Origin: Duganella margarita
GTDB lineage: Bacteria; Pseudomonadota; Gammaproteobacteria; Burkholderiales; Burkholderiaceae_D
Reading direction: 5' to 3'
NCBI RefSeq assembly: GCF_009857535.1
Contig: NZ_WWCS01000004.1
Location: 248,001-312,000 of the forward strand
Length of the DNA: 64,000 nt
Made by a program: the position numbers and the translations under genes. The notes beneath the pieces were generated by a model that searched no databases, was not told where the DNA came from, and worked only from the letters and a program-made list of their open reading frames with translations. Below, in pieces: positions 1 to 6,808 of this stretch; position 1 is the stretch's first letter; each line of letters starts with the position of its first letter.

Positions 1-1428
1 ACGGGTACGGTCCAGGGTCCGCACGGTATCGGCCAGCTTGCTCATGAATTGCGTGCGCACCGGGCTCACAGGCGTCTCGTTACCGATCGACCAGATAATG
101 ACGCTGGCGCGATTCTTGTCGCGCACCACCAGGTCGGTCAGCTGCTGCTGCGCGTTGGCGTAGACTTCCGGCTTCTCCCACGAGATGGTCCAGTACACCG
201 GCACCTCGGCCCACACCAGGATGCCCATTTCGTCGGCCAGCTTGATCATCTCTTCGCTGTGCGGATAGTGCGCCAGACGGACGTAGTTGCAGTTCATGTC
301 CTTGGCCCATTGCAGCATCATGCGCATATCGCCTTCGCCGCGCAGGCGGCCGGGGATCAGCGGGTTCTCGTCATGCAGCGAAATCCCGCGCAGGAAGATG
401 GATTTCCCGTTCAGCAGAATATCGTGGCCGCGCGTTTCGATGGTGCGCAGGCCGATGCGGTCGTTCAGCGCATCGGTGGCGCCGGCGATGGTTACCGTGT
501 ACAGCTTCGGATCTTCCGGCGACCAGTAGCGCACCTTGTTCTTCGGCAGGGCGATGCTGACTGCGGCGCGGCCATTGGCGTCGGTGCGCACCACGGTCTT
601 GAGTCCTAGTTCCGCAATGGAGATGGTGACGTCCTGCGCGCGCTGTACGCCGGCCAGCTGCACATGGCCTTCGATGCGGCCCATGTCGCCCTTGGCCAGC
701 TGGATCTGATAGTCCTCGATGTAGGTGTCCGGCGTTTCGGCCAGGATCACGTCGCGCGTGATGCCGCCGTAGTTCCACCAATCAGTATTCACGGTCGGGA
801 TATCGTCCTGATGGCGCGTGTTGTCGGCCTTGACGACGAGGTTGTTCTCGCCGTTCAGCAAACGGCCCGTCACCTCGAACTGGAACGGCGTGAAGCCGCC
901 CTTGTGGCTACCGATCTTTTTGCCGTTCAGGTAGACGTGCGCTTCGTAATTGACGGCGCCGAAGTAGAGGAAGTAGCGCTTGCCGACCTTCGGCGCGGCG
1001 ACGAACTTCTGCCGCATCCACAGCGTGCCTTCGTAGAATTCCAGCTTGGCGTTCTGCGAATTCCAGTCGCCCGGCACCGCCAGCGTCGGCGAGCTGTCGA
1101 AGTTGTATTCGACCGCGTCATCCTTGTCCTTCGGCTTGCGGTCATCGTAGAAGCCACCGGCGCCGCTTGGCGACTGGTCGAACGGCTGGCGGCGATAGTT
1201 GTAGTAACCCGTTTCGTACGGATCGATGATGTAGCTCCAGCGGCCGTCCAGCAGCACATGCTGGCGGCCGTAGATGTTTTGCAGCGTGGGCGGCTGCCTG
1301 GCCAGTTCGGCGCGCGCGCCATTGCCCTTGTTGGCCTGCGCCTGTCCCGGCGCCTGATCGTCCTGCGCGCTTGCCGTCAGCGTTACGGCAAGGCAGCTTG
1401 ATAACAGCAGCTTCCACACTTTATGCAT
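1..1428 (-). CDS. Secreted glycoside hydrolase family 2 enzyme (beta-glucuronidase/beta-galactosidase type), 3' end cut by window edge
   Basis: The reading frame stays open from the ATG at 1426-1428 to the left edge, giving 476 codons of a longer protein. It starts with a signal peptide (hydrophobic stretch about residues 6-17, ending in TASA). A sugar-binding jelly-roll domain follows, containing NYGGITRDV, then an immunoglobulin-like domain, then the start of a TIM barrel with LRGISLHDENP and IIWSIGNE. The Glu of that last motif, at residue 451, is the expected GH2 acid/base; the nucleophile lies beyond the edge. The start is set by AGGAGA just upstream; an ATG 4 nt earlier is out of frame and stops after three codons. 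It is the last visible gene of a uronate-polysaccharide locus, so a beta-glucuronidase-like exo-activity is likely. The exact sugar is inferred only. Confidence 0.88.
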   Translation of the reverse strand, partial: MHKVWKLLLSSCLAVTLTASAQDDQAPGQAQANKGNGARAELARQPPTLQNIYGRQHVLLDGRWSYIIDPYETGYYNYRRQPFDQSPSGAGGFYDDRKPKDKDDAVEYNFDSSPTLAVPGDWNSQNAKLEFYEGTLWMRQKFVAAPKVGKRYFLYFGAVNYEAHVYLNGKKIGSHKGGFTPFQFEVTGRLLNGENNLVVKADNTRHQDDIPTVNTDWWNYGGITRDVILAETPDTYIEDYQIQLAKGDMGRIEGHVQLAGVQRAQDVTISIAELGLKTVVRTDANGRAAVSIALPKNKVRYWSPEDPKLYTVTIAGATDALNDRIGLRTIETRGHDILLNGKSIFLRGISLHDENPLIPGRLRGEGDMRMMLQWAKDMNCNYVRLAHYPHSEEMIKLADEMGILVWAEVPVYWTISWEKPEVYANAQQQLTDLVVRDKNRASVIIWSIGNETPVSPVRTQFMSKLADTVRTLDRTR

Positions 1429-1467
1429 TCATGTCTCCTGAAGTTTTTTTATCGCTGGCATGCCACA

Positions 1468-1542
1468 CCGTCACTCCCGCGCAGGCGGGAGTCCATAGAG
1501 CGCCAGCTCCGCATGGGTTCCCGCTTTCGCGGGAACGACGGT
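1468..1542. repeat. REP-like palindromic element 1
   Basis: Two facing hairpins, CTCCCGCGCAGGCGGGAG and TTCCCGCTTTCGCGGGAA, are separated by about 20 nt and framed by CCGTC and GACGG. The same layout occurs at five other places in this window (4397, 33441, 55238, 56554, 58956). It fills the gap between the GH2 gene and the gene ending at 1542, where it may also end transcription or protect mRNA 3' ends. Confidence 0.85.
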
Positions 1543-3425
1543 TACTGGTACTTGATGCTCCACTTGATCGTCAGCGGTTCTTTCAACGTCAGCTTGCCGG
1601 TGCTGCACGTGACCAGCGTCTTCATCGCACCATACGGCGCCATGAAGTCCTTGCTGCCACTGGTCGGCGCGGACTGGCATTGCTGTAAGCCGCTGACACT
1701 GTATTCCGTCACATCGCCCTGCGCGAAGGTGACGGTATTACCCTTAATGGTAGCCTGATCCGAGAAAGAGGCGAATTCCAGTGACACCTTCTCCACTTCC
1801 TGCGCGCCAACCGGGGTGTAGACATCGGTACGGGTCATCAGACCGTGTTCCAGCTGGTAGGTGGTTTGCAGCTTGATGCGGCCATCCTTGACCGGCGAAC
1901 GCTTGCCCAGTTTGTCCAGTTCATCCTGACGATAGGTGATGGTATAGCGCTGGCCGTCCTTGACGGTCTTGATGTCCTTGATCCACGCGGCGCCGATCAA
2001 CTGCGAGCCGTCGGCCATGGTGAACTTCGGCAGCAGCTGCGGATGCGCGCTGCCGCTGTCGGCCACGCCGGAGACGATGCCCTGCGCGAACGGCAGCGGG
2101 TAGTAAGGGCTGTTGTCATGCTGGCTGATGCCGCCGTTGATCATGTTCAGGCTGACCACGTGCTTACCGTCGCGGAAAATCGCCAGCGCGCGGTCGTAGT
2201 CGCCGTGCGCAAAGGTAGTCATGCTGAACTGCGGACGGTTCTTGTCCAGCCATGCCTGCAAATCGGCCTTCGGCTGCACGTCCTTGAAGCCGGCCTCGTT
2301 CCACATCTCGTTGGTGGACAGCAGCTGATGCAGCAGCGAGAAGTTCTCGCCGAGGATGCGGTGCTTGCCGCGATAGGTGTCGGTGCGGCGGCCCTTGCCC
2401 CACATATCCAGCGAATGCATGGACGGGTCATACCAGAAGTCCATGTAGCGCGCCGCCACGCGCGACGAGAAGGCGTAGGCGTACTGCTTCTCTTCCGGCG
2501 TCAGTACGTTCAGGTAGGCCGACACGGACAGGATCTCCACCAGCGCCGTTTCGCCATACGGGCCAAGGCTGCGGCCAAAGCTGAAACCATCGCCGGCAGT
2601 GTTGGACACGTTCAGCGCGATATCGGCCGCCTTGCGCAGCAGGCCTTTCAGCTCGTCGGTCGGTTGCAAACCGGTTTCCAGGAAGCGCTCGCAGATCTCG
2701 GCGATCAGCAGGATGCTGTAACGGTCGAAACGCCCCTCGCCGTCTGTCTCATCGGAGAAACCGTACTGGCCGGAGTACTTCTTGTAATGCGTGAGCATTT
2801 TCTCCAGCAGCACCTTGCCGGCACTATCGTCCTCCCAGCCCATCAGCATGCGCAGGCGCGCGATGCTGAAGGCGACGCCGTAATAGTTGGTCGGCAGCGA
2901 AATCAGATCCCACTGCGGCGTGACAAAGGTGCGCCAGTCCAGCTGCTTGCGCAGCTTCTCCAGCGTGGCCGGGCTGACGGCGCGCTCCAGCAGGCCGGCC
3001 TGCTTCAGCTTCACCAGCGTGCCGATGTAGTAGTAGATGCCCCATGTATGGTTATCCATGCCGACCGTCATATCGGCGATCGCGCGGTAGTCCTTCAGCT
3101 TCTGTTCCAGCGATGGATCATCCTTGGGCGTATTGAGCAGCACATGGCCCAGGCCCGCCGCCACTTTCCCCGGCAGGAATTTGTCGCCGCTTTTGAACGG
3201 CGAGGTGCCGTCCATGACGATGCCCTCCTTCTCCGTCGCCAGCTTCTTGAAGAAGAAGTCCAGTTGCGTGTACGCGTTGTCCTGCACGATGCGGTTCATC
3301 GACGTGGTGGCCAGCGGCGGCACGTAGTTGGCGGGAGTGACTTGAGCGGGAATTTGGGCGACAGCAGCGGAGGCGGGAGCGACGGCCAGCAGCACCGCCA
3401 GCGCGGTGGAATTCAAGGATGTCAT
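1542..3425 (-). CDS. Secreted alpha/alpha-barrel plus beta-sandwich protein, candidate polysaccharide lyase
   Basis: The product has 627 residues and a clear signal peptide (hydrophobic residues 8-20, ending ASAAVAQ). The ATG at 3425 was chosen over an upstream TTG because GAGACACC sits in front of it, as in neighbouring genes. The first about 330 residues are helix-rich with aromatic patches (NHTWGIYYY, LPTNYYGVAFS, FGRSLGPYGET); the last about 250 look beta-rich. This order resembles chondroitin AC/hyaluronate/xanthan-type lyases, but I recognise no family signature with certainty. Its neighbours (GH105 unsaturated-uronyl hydrolase, uronate dehydrogenase, GH2, TonB receptor) are what one expects around a lyase that leaves unsaturated uronates, so the lyase call is inference from context. 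The gene is divergent from udh and has an operator-like palindrome just upstream. Confidence 0.6.
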   Translation of the reverse strand: MTSLNSTALAVLLAVAPASAAVAQIPAQVTPANYVPPLATTSMNRIVQDNAYTQLDFFFKKLATEKEGIVMDGTSPFKSGDKFLPGKVAAGLGHVLLNTPKDDPSLEQKLKDYRAIADMTVGMDNHTWGIYYYIGTLVKLKQAGLLERAVSPATLEKLRKQLDWRTFVTPQWDLISLPTNYYGVAFSIARLRMLMGWEDDSAGKVLLEKMLTHYKKYSGQYGFSDETDGEGRFDRYSILLIAEICERFLETGLQPTDELKGLLRKAADIALNVSNTAGDGFSFGRSLGPYGETALVEILSVSAYLNVLTPEEKQYAYAFSSRVAARYMDFWYDPSMHSLDMWGKGRRTDTYRGKHRILGENFSLLHQLLSTNEMWNEAGFKDVQPKADLQAWLDKNRPQFSMTTFAHGDYDRALAIFRDGKHVVSLNMINGGISQHDNSPYYPLPFAQGIVSGVADSGSAHPQLLPKFTMADGSQLIGAAWIKDIKTVKDGQRYTITYRQDELDKLGKRSPVKDGRIKLQTTYQLEHGLMTRTDVYTPVGAQEVEKVSLEFASFSDQATIKGNTVTFAQGDVTEYSVSGLQQCQSAPTSGSKDFMAPYGAMKTLVTCSTGKLTLKEPLTIKWSIKYQ

Positions 3426-3444
3426 GTGGTGTCTCAATTGTTAT

Positions 3445-3458
3445 GGAAAACGTTTTAC
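3445..3458. promoter_or_regulatory. LacI-family-like operator before the candidate lyase gene
   Basis: GGAAAACGTTTTAC contains the perfect palindrome AAAACGTTTT centred on CG, the usual shape of LacI/GalR-family operators. It lies 20-33 nt upstream of the ATG at 3425, within the divergent intergenic region shared with udh. The regulator gene is not in the window. Confidence 0.6.
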
Positions 3459-3543
3459 GGATGGTATGTGATTTTTCTGTGCAGGTAAAGCCACGTCACC
3501 AACTATTCCATTGACCCAGAGAGCAAAATGGTTATACTTGCGA

Positions 3544-3555
3544 TTAAACGTTTAA
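3544..3555. promoter_or_regulatory. LacI-family-like operator before udh
   Basis: TTAAACGTTTAA is a perfect 12-bp palindrome centred on CG. It lies 16 nt upstream of the udh start codon and about 100 bp from the matching site on the other side of the divergent region, so one repressor could bind both. Confidence 0.6.
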
Positions 3556-3571
3556 CCAAACACACCTAAAA

Positions 3572-4393
3572 ATGACCAACACCACCACTCAGAAACCCTT
3601 TAAACGCATCCTCCTGACCGGCGCCGGCGGCGGCCTGGGAACCGTGCTGCGCGAACGCGCCAAAGCGTGGGCGGATATCGTCCGCCTGAACGACGTCAAG
3701 GATCTCGGCCCCGCGCGCGATGGCGAGGAAATCGTTATCGGCGACCTGGCCGACCGCGACAAGGTCATGGCCATGATGGAAGGCGTGGACGCCGTACTGC
3801 ACTTCGGCGGCATTTCGGTCGAAGACAAGTTTGAGCCGATCATGAACGCCAATATCCTCGGCCTGCACCATCTGTACGAGGCGGTGCACAAGTGCGGCGT
3901 CAAGCGCGTGATCTACGCCAGCTCCAGCCACGTAGTGGGCTTCTACAAGACCACCGACCTGGTGGACGCCAGCATGCCGCTGCGTCCCGATGGTTTCTAC
4001 GGCGTCTCCAAGGCCTTCGGCGAAGCGCTGTCGCGCTACTACTACGACCGCTTCGGCACCGAGACCGTGTGCCTGCGCATCGGCTCCTCGTTCCCGGAAC
4101 CGAAGAATCCGCGCATGATGGTCACCTTCCTGGCCTACGACGACCTGGTGGAGCTGATCCGCTGCTCGCTGTTCACGCCGCGCGTCGGCCACACCATCAC
4201 CTTCGGCACCTCGGACAATCCGGTCAAGTGGTGGGACAACAAGCACGCCTCGCACCTGGGCTATGTGCCGCAGCACAGCGCCAAGGACTATGCCGGCAAT
4301 TTCCCCGATAGCGCCGACTATCCAGAGGCGGGCGATGCGCCGACCATCTACCAGGGCGGCCCGTTCGTCGTAGCAGGACCGATGTACAAATAA
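3572..4393 (+). CDS. udh: Uronate dehydrogenase (NAD-dependent)
   Basis: A 273-aa short-chain-type epimerase/dehydratase-fold enzyme. It oxidises D-glucuronate or D-galacturonate to the aldarolactone, the first step of the oxidative uronate pathway in the cytoplasm. The Rossmann motif TGAGGGLG is at residues 16-23 and the catalytic pair YGVSK gives Tyr143 and Lys147. The segments LHFGGISVED, RPDGFYGVSKAFGE and WWDNKHASHLGY match the Agrobacterium and Pseudomonas uronate dehydrogenases as I remember them, and the length fits the family (about 265 aa). It lies between the candidate lyase and the GH105 gene and has its own operator-like palindrome. The later aldarate-pathway enzymes are not in this window. 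Confidence 0.9.
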   Translation: MTNTTTQKPFKRILLTGAGGGLGTVLRERAKAWADIVRLNDVKDLGPARDGEEIVIGDLADRDKVMAMMEGVDAVLHFGGISVEDKFEPIMNANILGLHHLYEAVHKCGVKRVIYASSSHVVGFYKTTDLVDASMPLRPDGFYGVSKAFGEALSRYYYDRFGTETVCLRIGSSFPEPKNPRMMVTFLAYDDLVELIRCSLFTPRVGHTITFGTSDNPVKWWDNKHASHLGYVPQHSAKDYAGNFPDSADYPEAGDAPTIYQGGPFVVAGPMYK

Positions 4394-4396
4394 CCA

Positions 4397-4478
4397 CCGT
4401 CATTCCCGCGCACGCGGGAATCCATGCCGAGCGTCTCGACACGCGTTCCATGGACTCCCGCCTGCGCGGGAGCGACGG
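4397..4478. repeat. REP-like palindromic element 2
   Basis: Inverted hairpins TTCCCGCGCACGCGGGAA and CTCCCGCCTGCGCGGGAG occupy the gap between udh and the GH105 gene. It has the same layout as the other five elements. It starts 4 nt after the udh stop codon and so probably forms the udh mRNA 3' end or an intra-operon processing site. Confidence 0.85.
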
Positions 4479-4500
4479 CGATAAACATAAGAGGAGACAC

Positions 4501-6699
4501 ATGACATCACCGCATCTTCGCATAGCTGTATTGGCCGCTGTTGCGGCCATGTGCTATACCGTTCCCGCCATCGCCGCCGATATGCCCGCCGTGCAGGCGG
4601 CAGCGCCATCGGCCGCCATCAATCCGAAAGCCGTGCTGTCCACCATGGAGCGCGTGGCCGACTGGCAGCTGGCCAATCCCAGCAAGCACCGTCCGGACGA
4701 CTGGACGCAGGCGGTCGGCTACAACGGCATCATGGCGCTGGCGAATATCTCCGGCAGCAGCAAGTACCGCGATGCGATGATCGCCATGGGCGAGAAGAAC
4801 AACTGGAATCTCGGCCCCAATCACTACCACGCGGATGACCACATCGTCGGCCAGACCTACGCCGAGCTGTATCTGCAAACGCACGATCCGAAAATGATCG
4901 CGCCGATGCGCGCCAGCTTCGACGACATCCTCGCCAACCGCCGCAGCGGCACGCTGGAATTCACCGTCAAGGGCAACCAGGACCGCTGGTCGTGGTGCGA
5001 CGCGCTGTACATGGCGCCGCCGGCCTGGCTGCGCCTGTGGGCCATCACCGGCGACCAGCGTTATCTGGACTTCGCCATCAGCGAATGGTGGGTGACCTCC
5101 GACTACCTGTACGACAAGGAAGAACACCTGTACTTCCGCGACTCCAATTACTTCGACAAACGCGAAGCCAACGGCAAGAAGGTCTACTGGGGACGCGGCA
5201 ACGGCTGGGTGATGGGTGGCCTGGTGCGCGTACTGCAATACCTGCCGGAGAATCATCCCGAGCGCCCACGCTTCGTCCAGCAGTACAAGGAGATGGCGGC
5301 AAAACTGCTGACGTTGCAGCAGCCGGATGGCCTGTGGCGCGCCAGCCTGCTCGATCCGGCGACCTATCCGATGAAGGAGTCGAGCGGCTCGGCGCTGTAT
5401 GCATATGCGTTTGCCTGGGGCGTCAATCAGGGCCTGCTGGATGCGAAAGCGTACAAGCCCGCGGTGCAGAAGGCGTGGACCGCGCTGGTGGCCAACGTGC
5501 AGGCGGACGGCAAGCTGACGCACGTGCAGCCGATAGGCCTGGCGCCGAAAGTCTTCGATGACAATCTGACCGAGGTGTACGGCGTCGGCGGTTTCCTGCT
5601 GGCCGGCAGCGAGGTGTATCGCATGGCAGTGCTGGAGCACACGAAGCCGCAGACGGTCAGCGTCGCCAATCCCACCAGCGGCGTGCGCGGCGACGAACTG
5701 GCCGAAGCGACCATCGGCAAAGGCATCAGCAAGCCGGTGGTGATGGACGCCGCCACCTCGGCCATCGTCAGTTCACAAGTGATTGGCAAACAGATCGTCT
5801 TCCCGGTCAACCTGGCGGCGGGCGAAACGCGCCGCTACCTGGTGCTGCCGGCCGATCATCTGGCCGCCGTGCCGCCGGCCGACGTCAAGACGCACGCGCG
5901 CTTCGTGCCGGAACGGCTGGACGATTTCGCCTGGGAGAGCGACCGCACCGCGCACCGCGTGTACGGTCCGGCCATCGTCAACGATCCGAAAGAACACCTG
6001 ATCAGCAGCGGCGTGGACGTGTGGGTCAAGAAGGTGCGCACGCCGGTGGTCGATAAATGGTACAAGCGCGGCGAGTATCACCACGACGTCGGCGAAGGCC
6101 TCGACTTCTACGATGTGGGCCAGAGCCGCGGCTGCGGCGGCACCACCATCCTCGCCAACGGCAAGCTGCATAACTCGTCCAACTTCAAGACGTGGAAGGT
6201 GCTGGCCGATGGCCCATTGCGCGCCATCTTCGAGCTGGCCTACGGCGACTGGGATGCCGGCAACGGCCGCATGGTCTCCGAAGTGAAGCGCTACTCGATC
6301 GACGCCGGCTCCAACATGACGCGCGTTGAAACCCGCTTCAAGGCCAGCGGCAAAGGGCCGCTGACGGTCGGCGTGGGCATGGTCCAGCGCGACGGCGACG
6401 GCCACTACGTCAACGGCGCGGGTTCGGCCGAAGGCTGGGCCGCCTACTGGCAACCGCCGCACGGCGACGACGGCAGCATCGGCTGCGGCGTGGTGCTGCC
6501 GGTCGGCGCCAGCGGCTACGAATTGATCGACAAGCAGCAGTTCACGCTGGGCACGGCGCAACCGGGCCAGCCCTTCGTCTACTACTTCGGTGCCGGCTGG
6601 AGCAAAAGCGGCGACTTTGCCGACGCCGCCGCCTGGGACGCCTATGTCCGCAACTACGCCCAAAAGCTGAAAGCACCGCTCAAAGTCAGTACGCAGTAA
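4501..6699 (+). CDS. Secreted GH105 unsaturated-uronyl hydrolase fused to a DUF4861-like domain
   Basis: The product has 732 residues. The start is the ATG after GAGGAGACAC, which gives a signal peptide ending in PAIAA. Residues about 45-390 are a GH105 (YteR/YesR-type) six-hairpin barrel: HADDH at 110-114, WCDALYMAP at 165-173 with the likely catalytic Asp167, and GRGNGW at 231-236. This family removes the 4,5-unsaturated uronic acid left at the non-reducing end by lyases. Residues about 400-730 form a beta-rich domain (KWYKRGEYHHDVGEGLDFYD, YDVGQSRGCGGT) that I take for DUF4861. This domain is often found as a separate protein near GH105 enzymes, so the fusion may couple two steps in one periplasmic protein. 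A terminator follows at once, so the gene probably ends the udh transcript. Confidence 0.85.
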   Translation: MTSPHLRIAVLAAVAAMCYTVPAIAADMPAVQAAAPSAAINPKAVLSTMERVADWQLANPSKHRPDDWTQAVGYNGIMALANISGSSKYRDAMIAMGEKNNWNLGPNHYHADDHIVGQTYAELYLQTHDPKMIAPMRASFDDILANRRSGTLEFTVKGNQDRWSWCDALYMAPPAWLRLWAITGDQRYLDFAISEWWVTSDYLYDKEEHLYFRDSNYFDKREANGKKVYWGRGNGWVMGGLVRVLQYLPENHPERPRFVQQYKEMAAKLLTLQQPDGLWRASLLDPATYPMKESSGSALYAYAFAWGVNQGLLDAKAYKPAVQKAWTALVANVQADGKLTHVQPIGLAPKVFDDNLTEVYGVGGFLLAGSEVYRMAVLEHTKPQTVSVANPTSGVRGDELAEATIGKGISKPVVMDAATSAIVSSQVIGKQIVFPVNLAAGETRRYLVLPADHLAAVPPADVKTHARFVPERLDDFAWESDRTAHRVYGPAIVNDPKEHLISSGVDVWVKKVRTPVVDKWYKRGEYHHDVGEGLDFYDVGQSRGCGGTTILANGKLHNSSNFKTWKVLADGPLRAIFELAYGDWDAGNGRMVSEVKRYSIDAGSNMTRVETRFKASGKGPLTVGVGMVQRDGDGHYVNGAGSAEGWAAYWQPPHGDDGSIGCGVVLPVGASGYELIDKQQFTLGTAQPGQPFVYYFGAGWSKSGDFADAAAWDAYVRNYAQKLKAPLKVSTQ

Positions 6700-6704
6700 A
6701 CGCC

Positions 6705-6740
6705 CCGCCGGCCGTTCGAAAGACGCCGGCGGATTTTTTT
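6705..6740 (+). terminator. Rho-independent terminator after the GH105 gene
   Basis: The stem CCGCCGGC/GCCGGCGG is extended by GT/AC across a one-base bulge, closes a loop around TTCGAA, and is followed by seven T. It starts 5 nt after the GH105 stop codon and separates that gene from the TonB receptor. Confidence 0.8.
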
Positions 6741-6749
6741 AAACCCGAA

Positions 6750-6765
6750 GTGGAAACGGTACCAC
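6750..6765. promoter_or_regulatory. LacI-family-like operator before the first TonB receptor gene
   Basis: GTGGAAACGGTACCAC is an imperfect palindrome (GTGG.A.CG.T.CCAC) centred on CG, 43 nt before the receptor ATG. It is related in form to the sites at 3445 and 3544, but not identical, so the regulator may be different. Confidence 0.5.
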
Positions 6766-6808
6766 AATCTAGTTTCAGCACCAAAATCAAAAATACAGGA
6801 GATACCAC

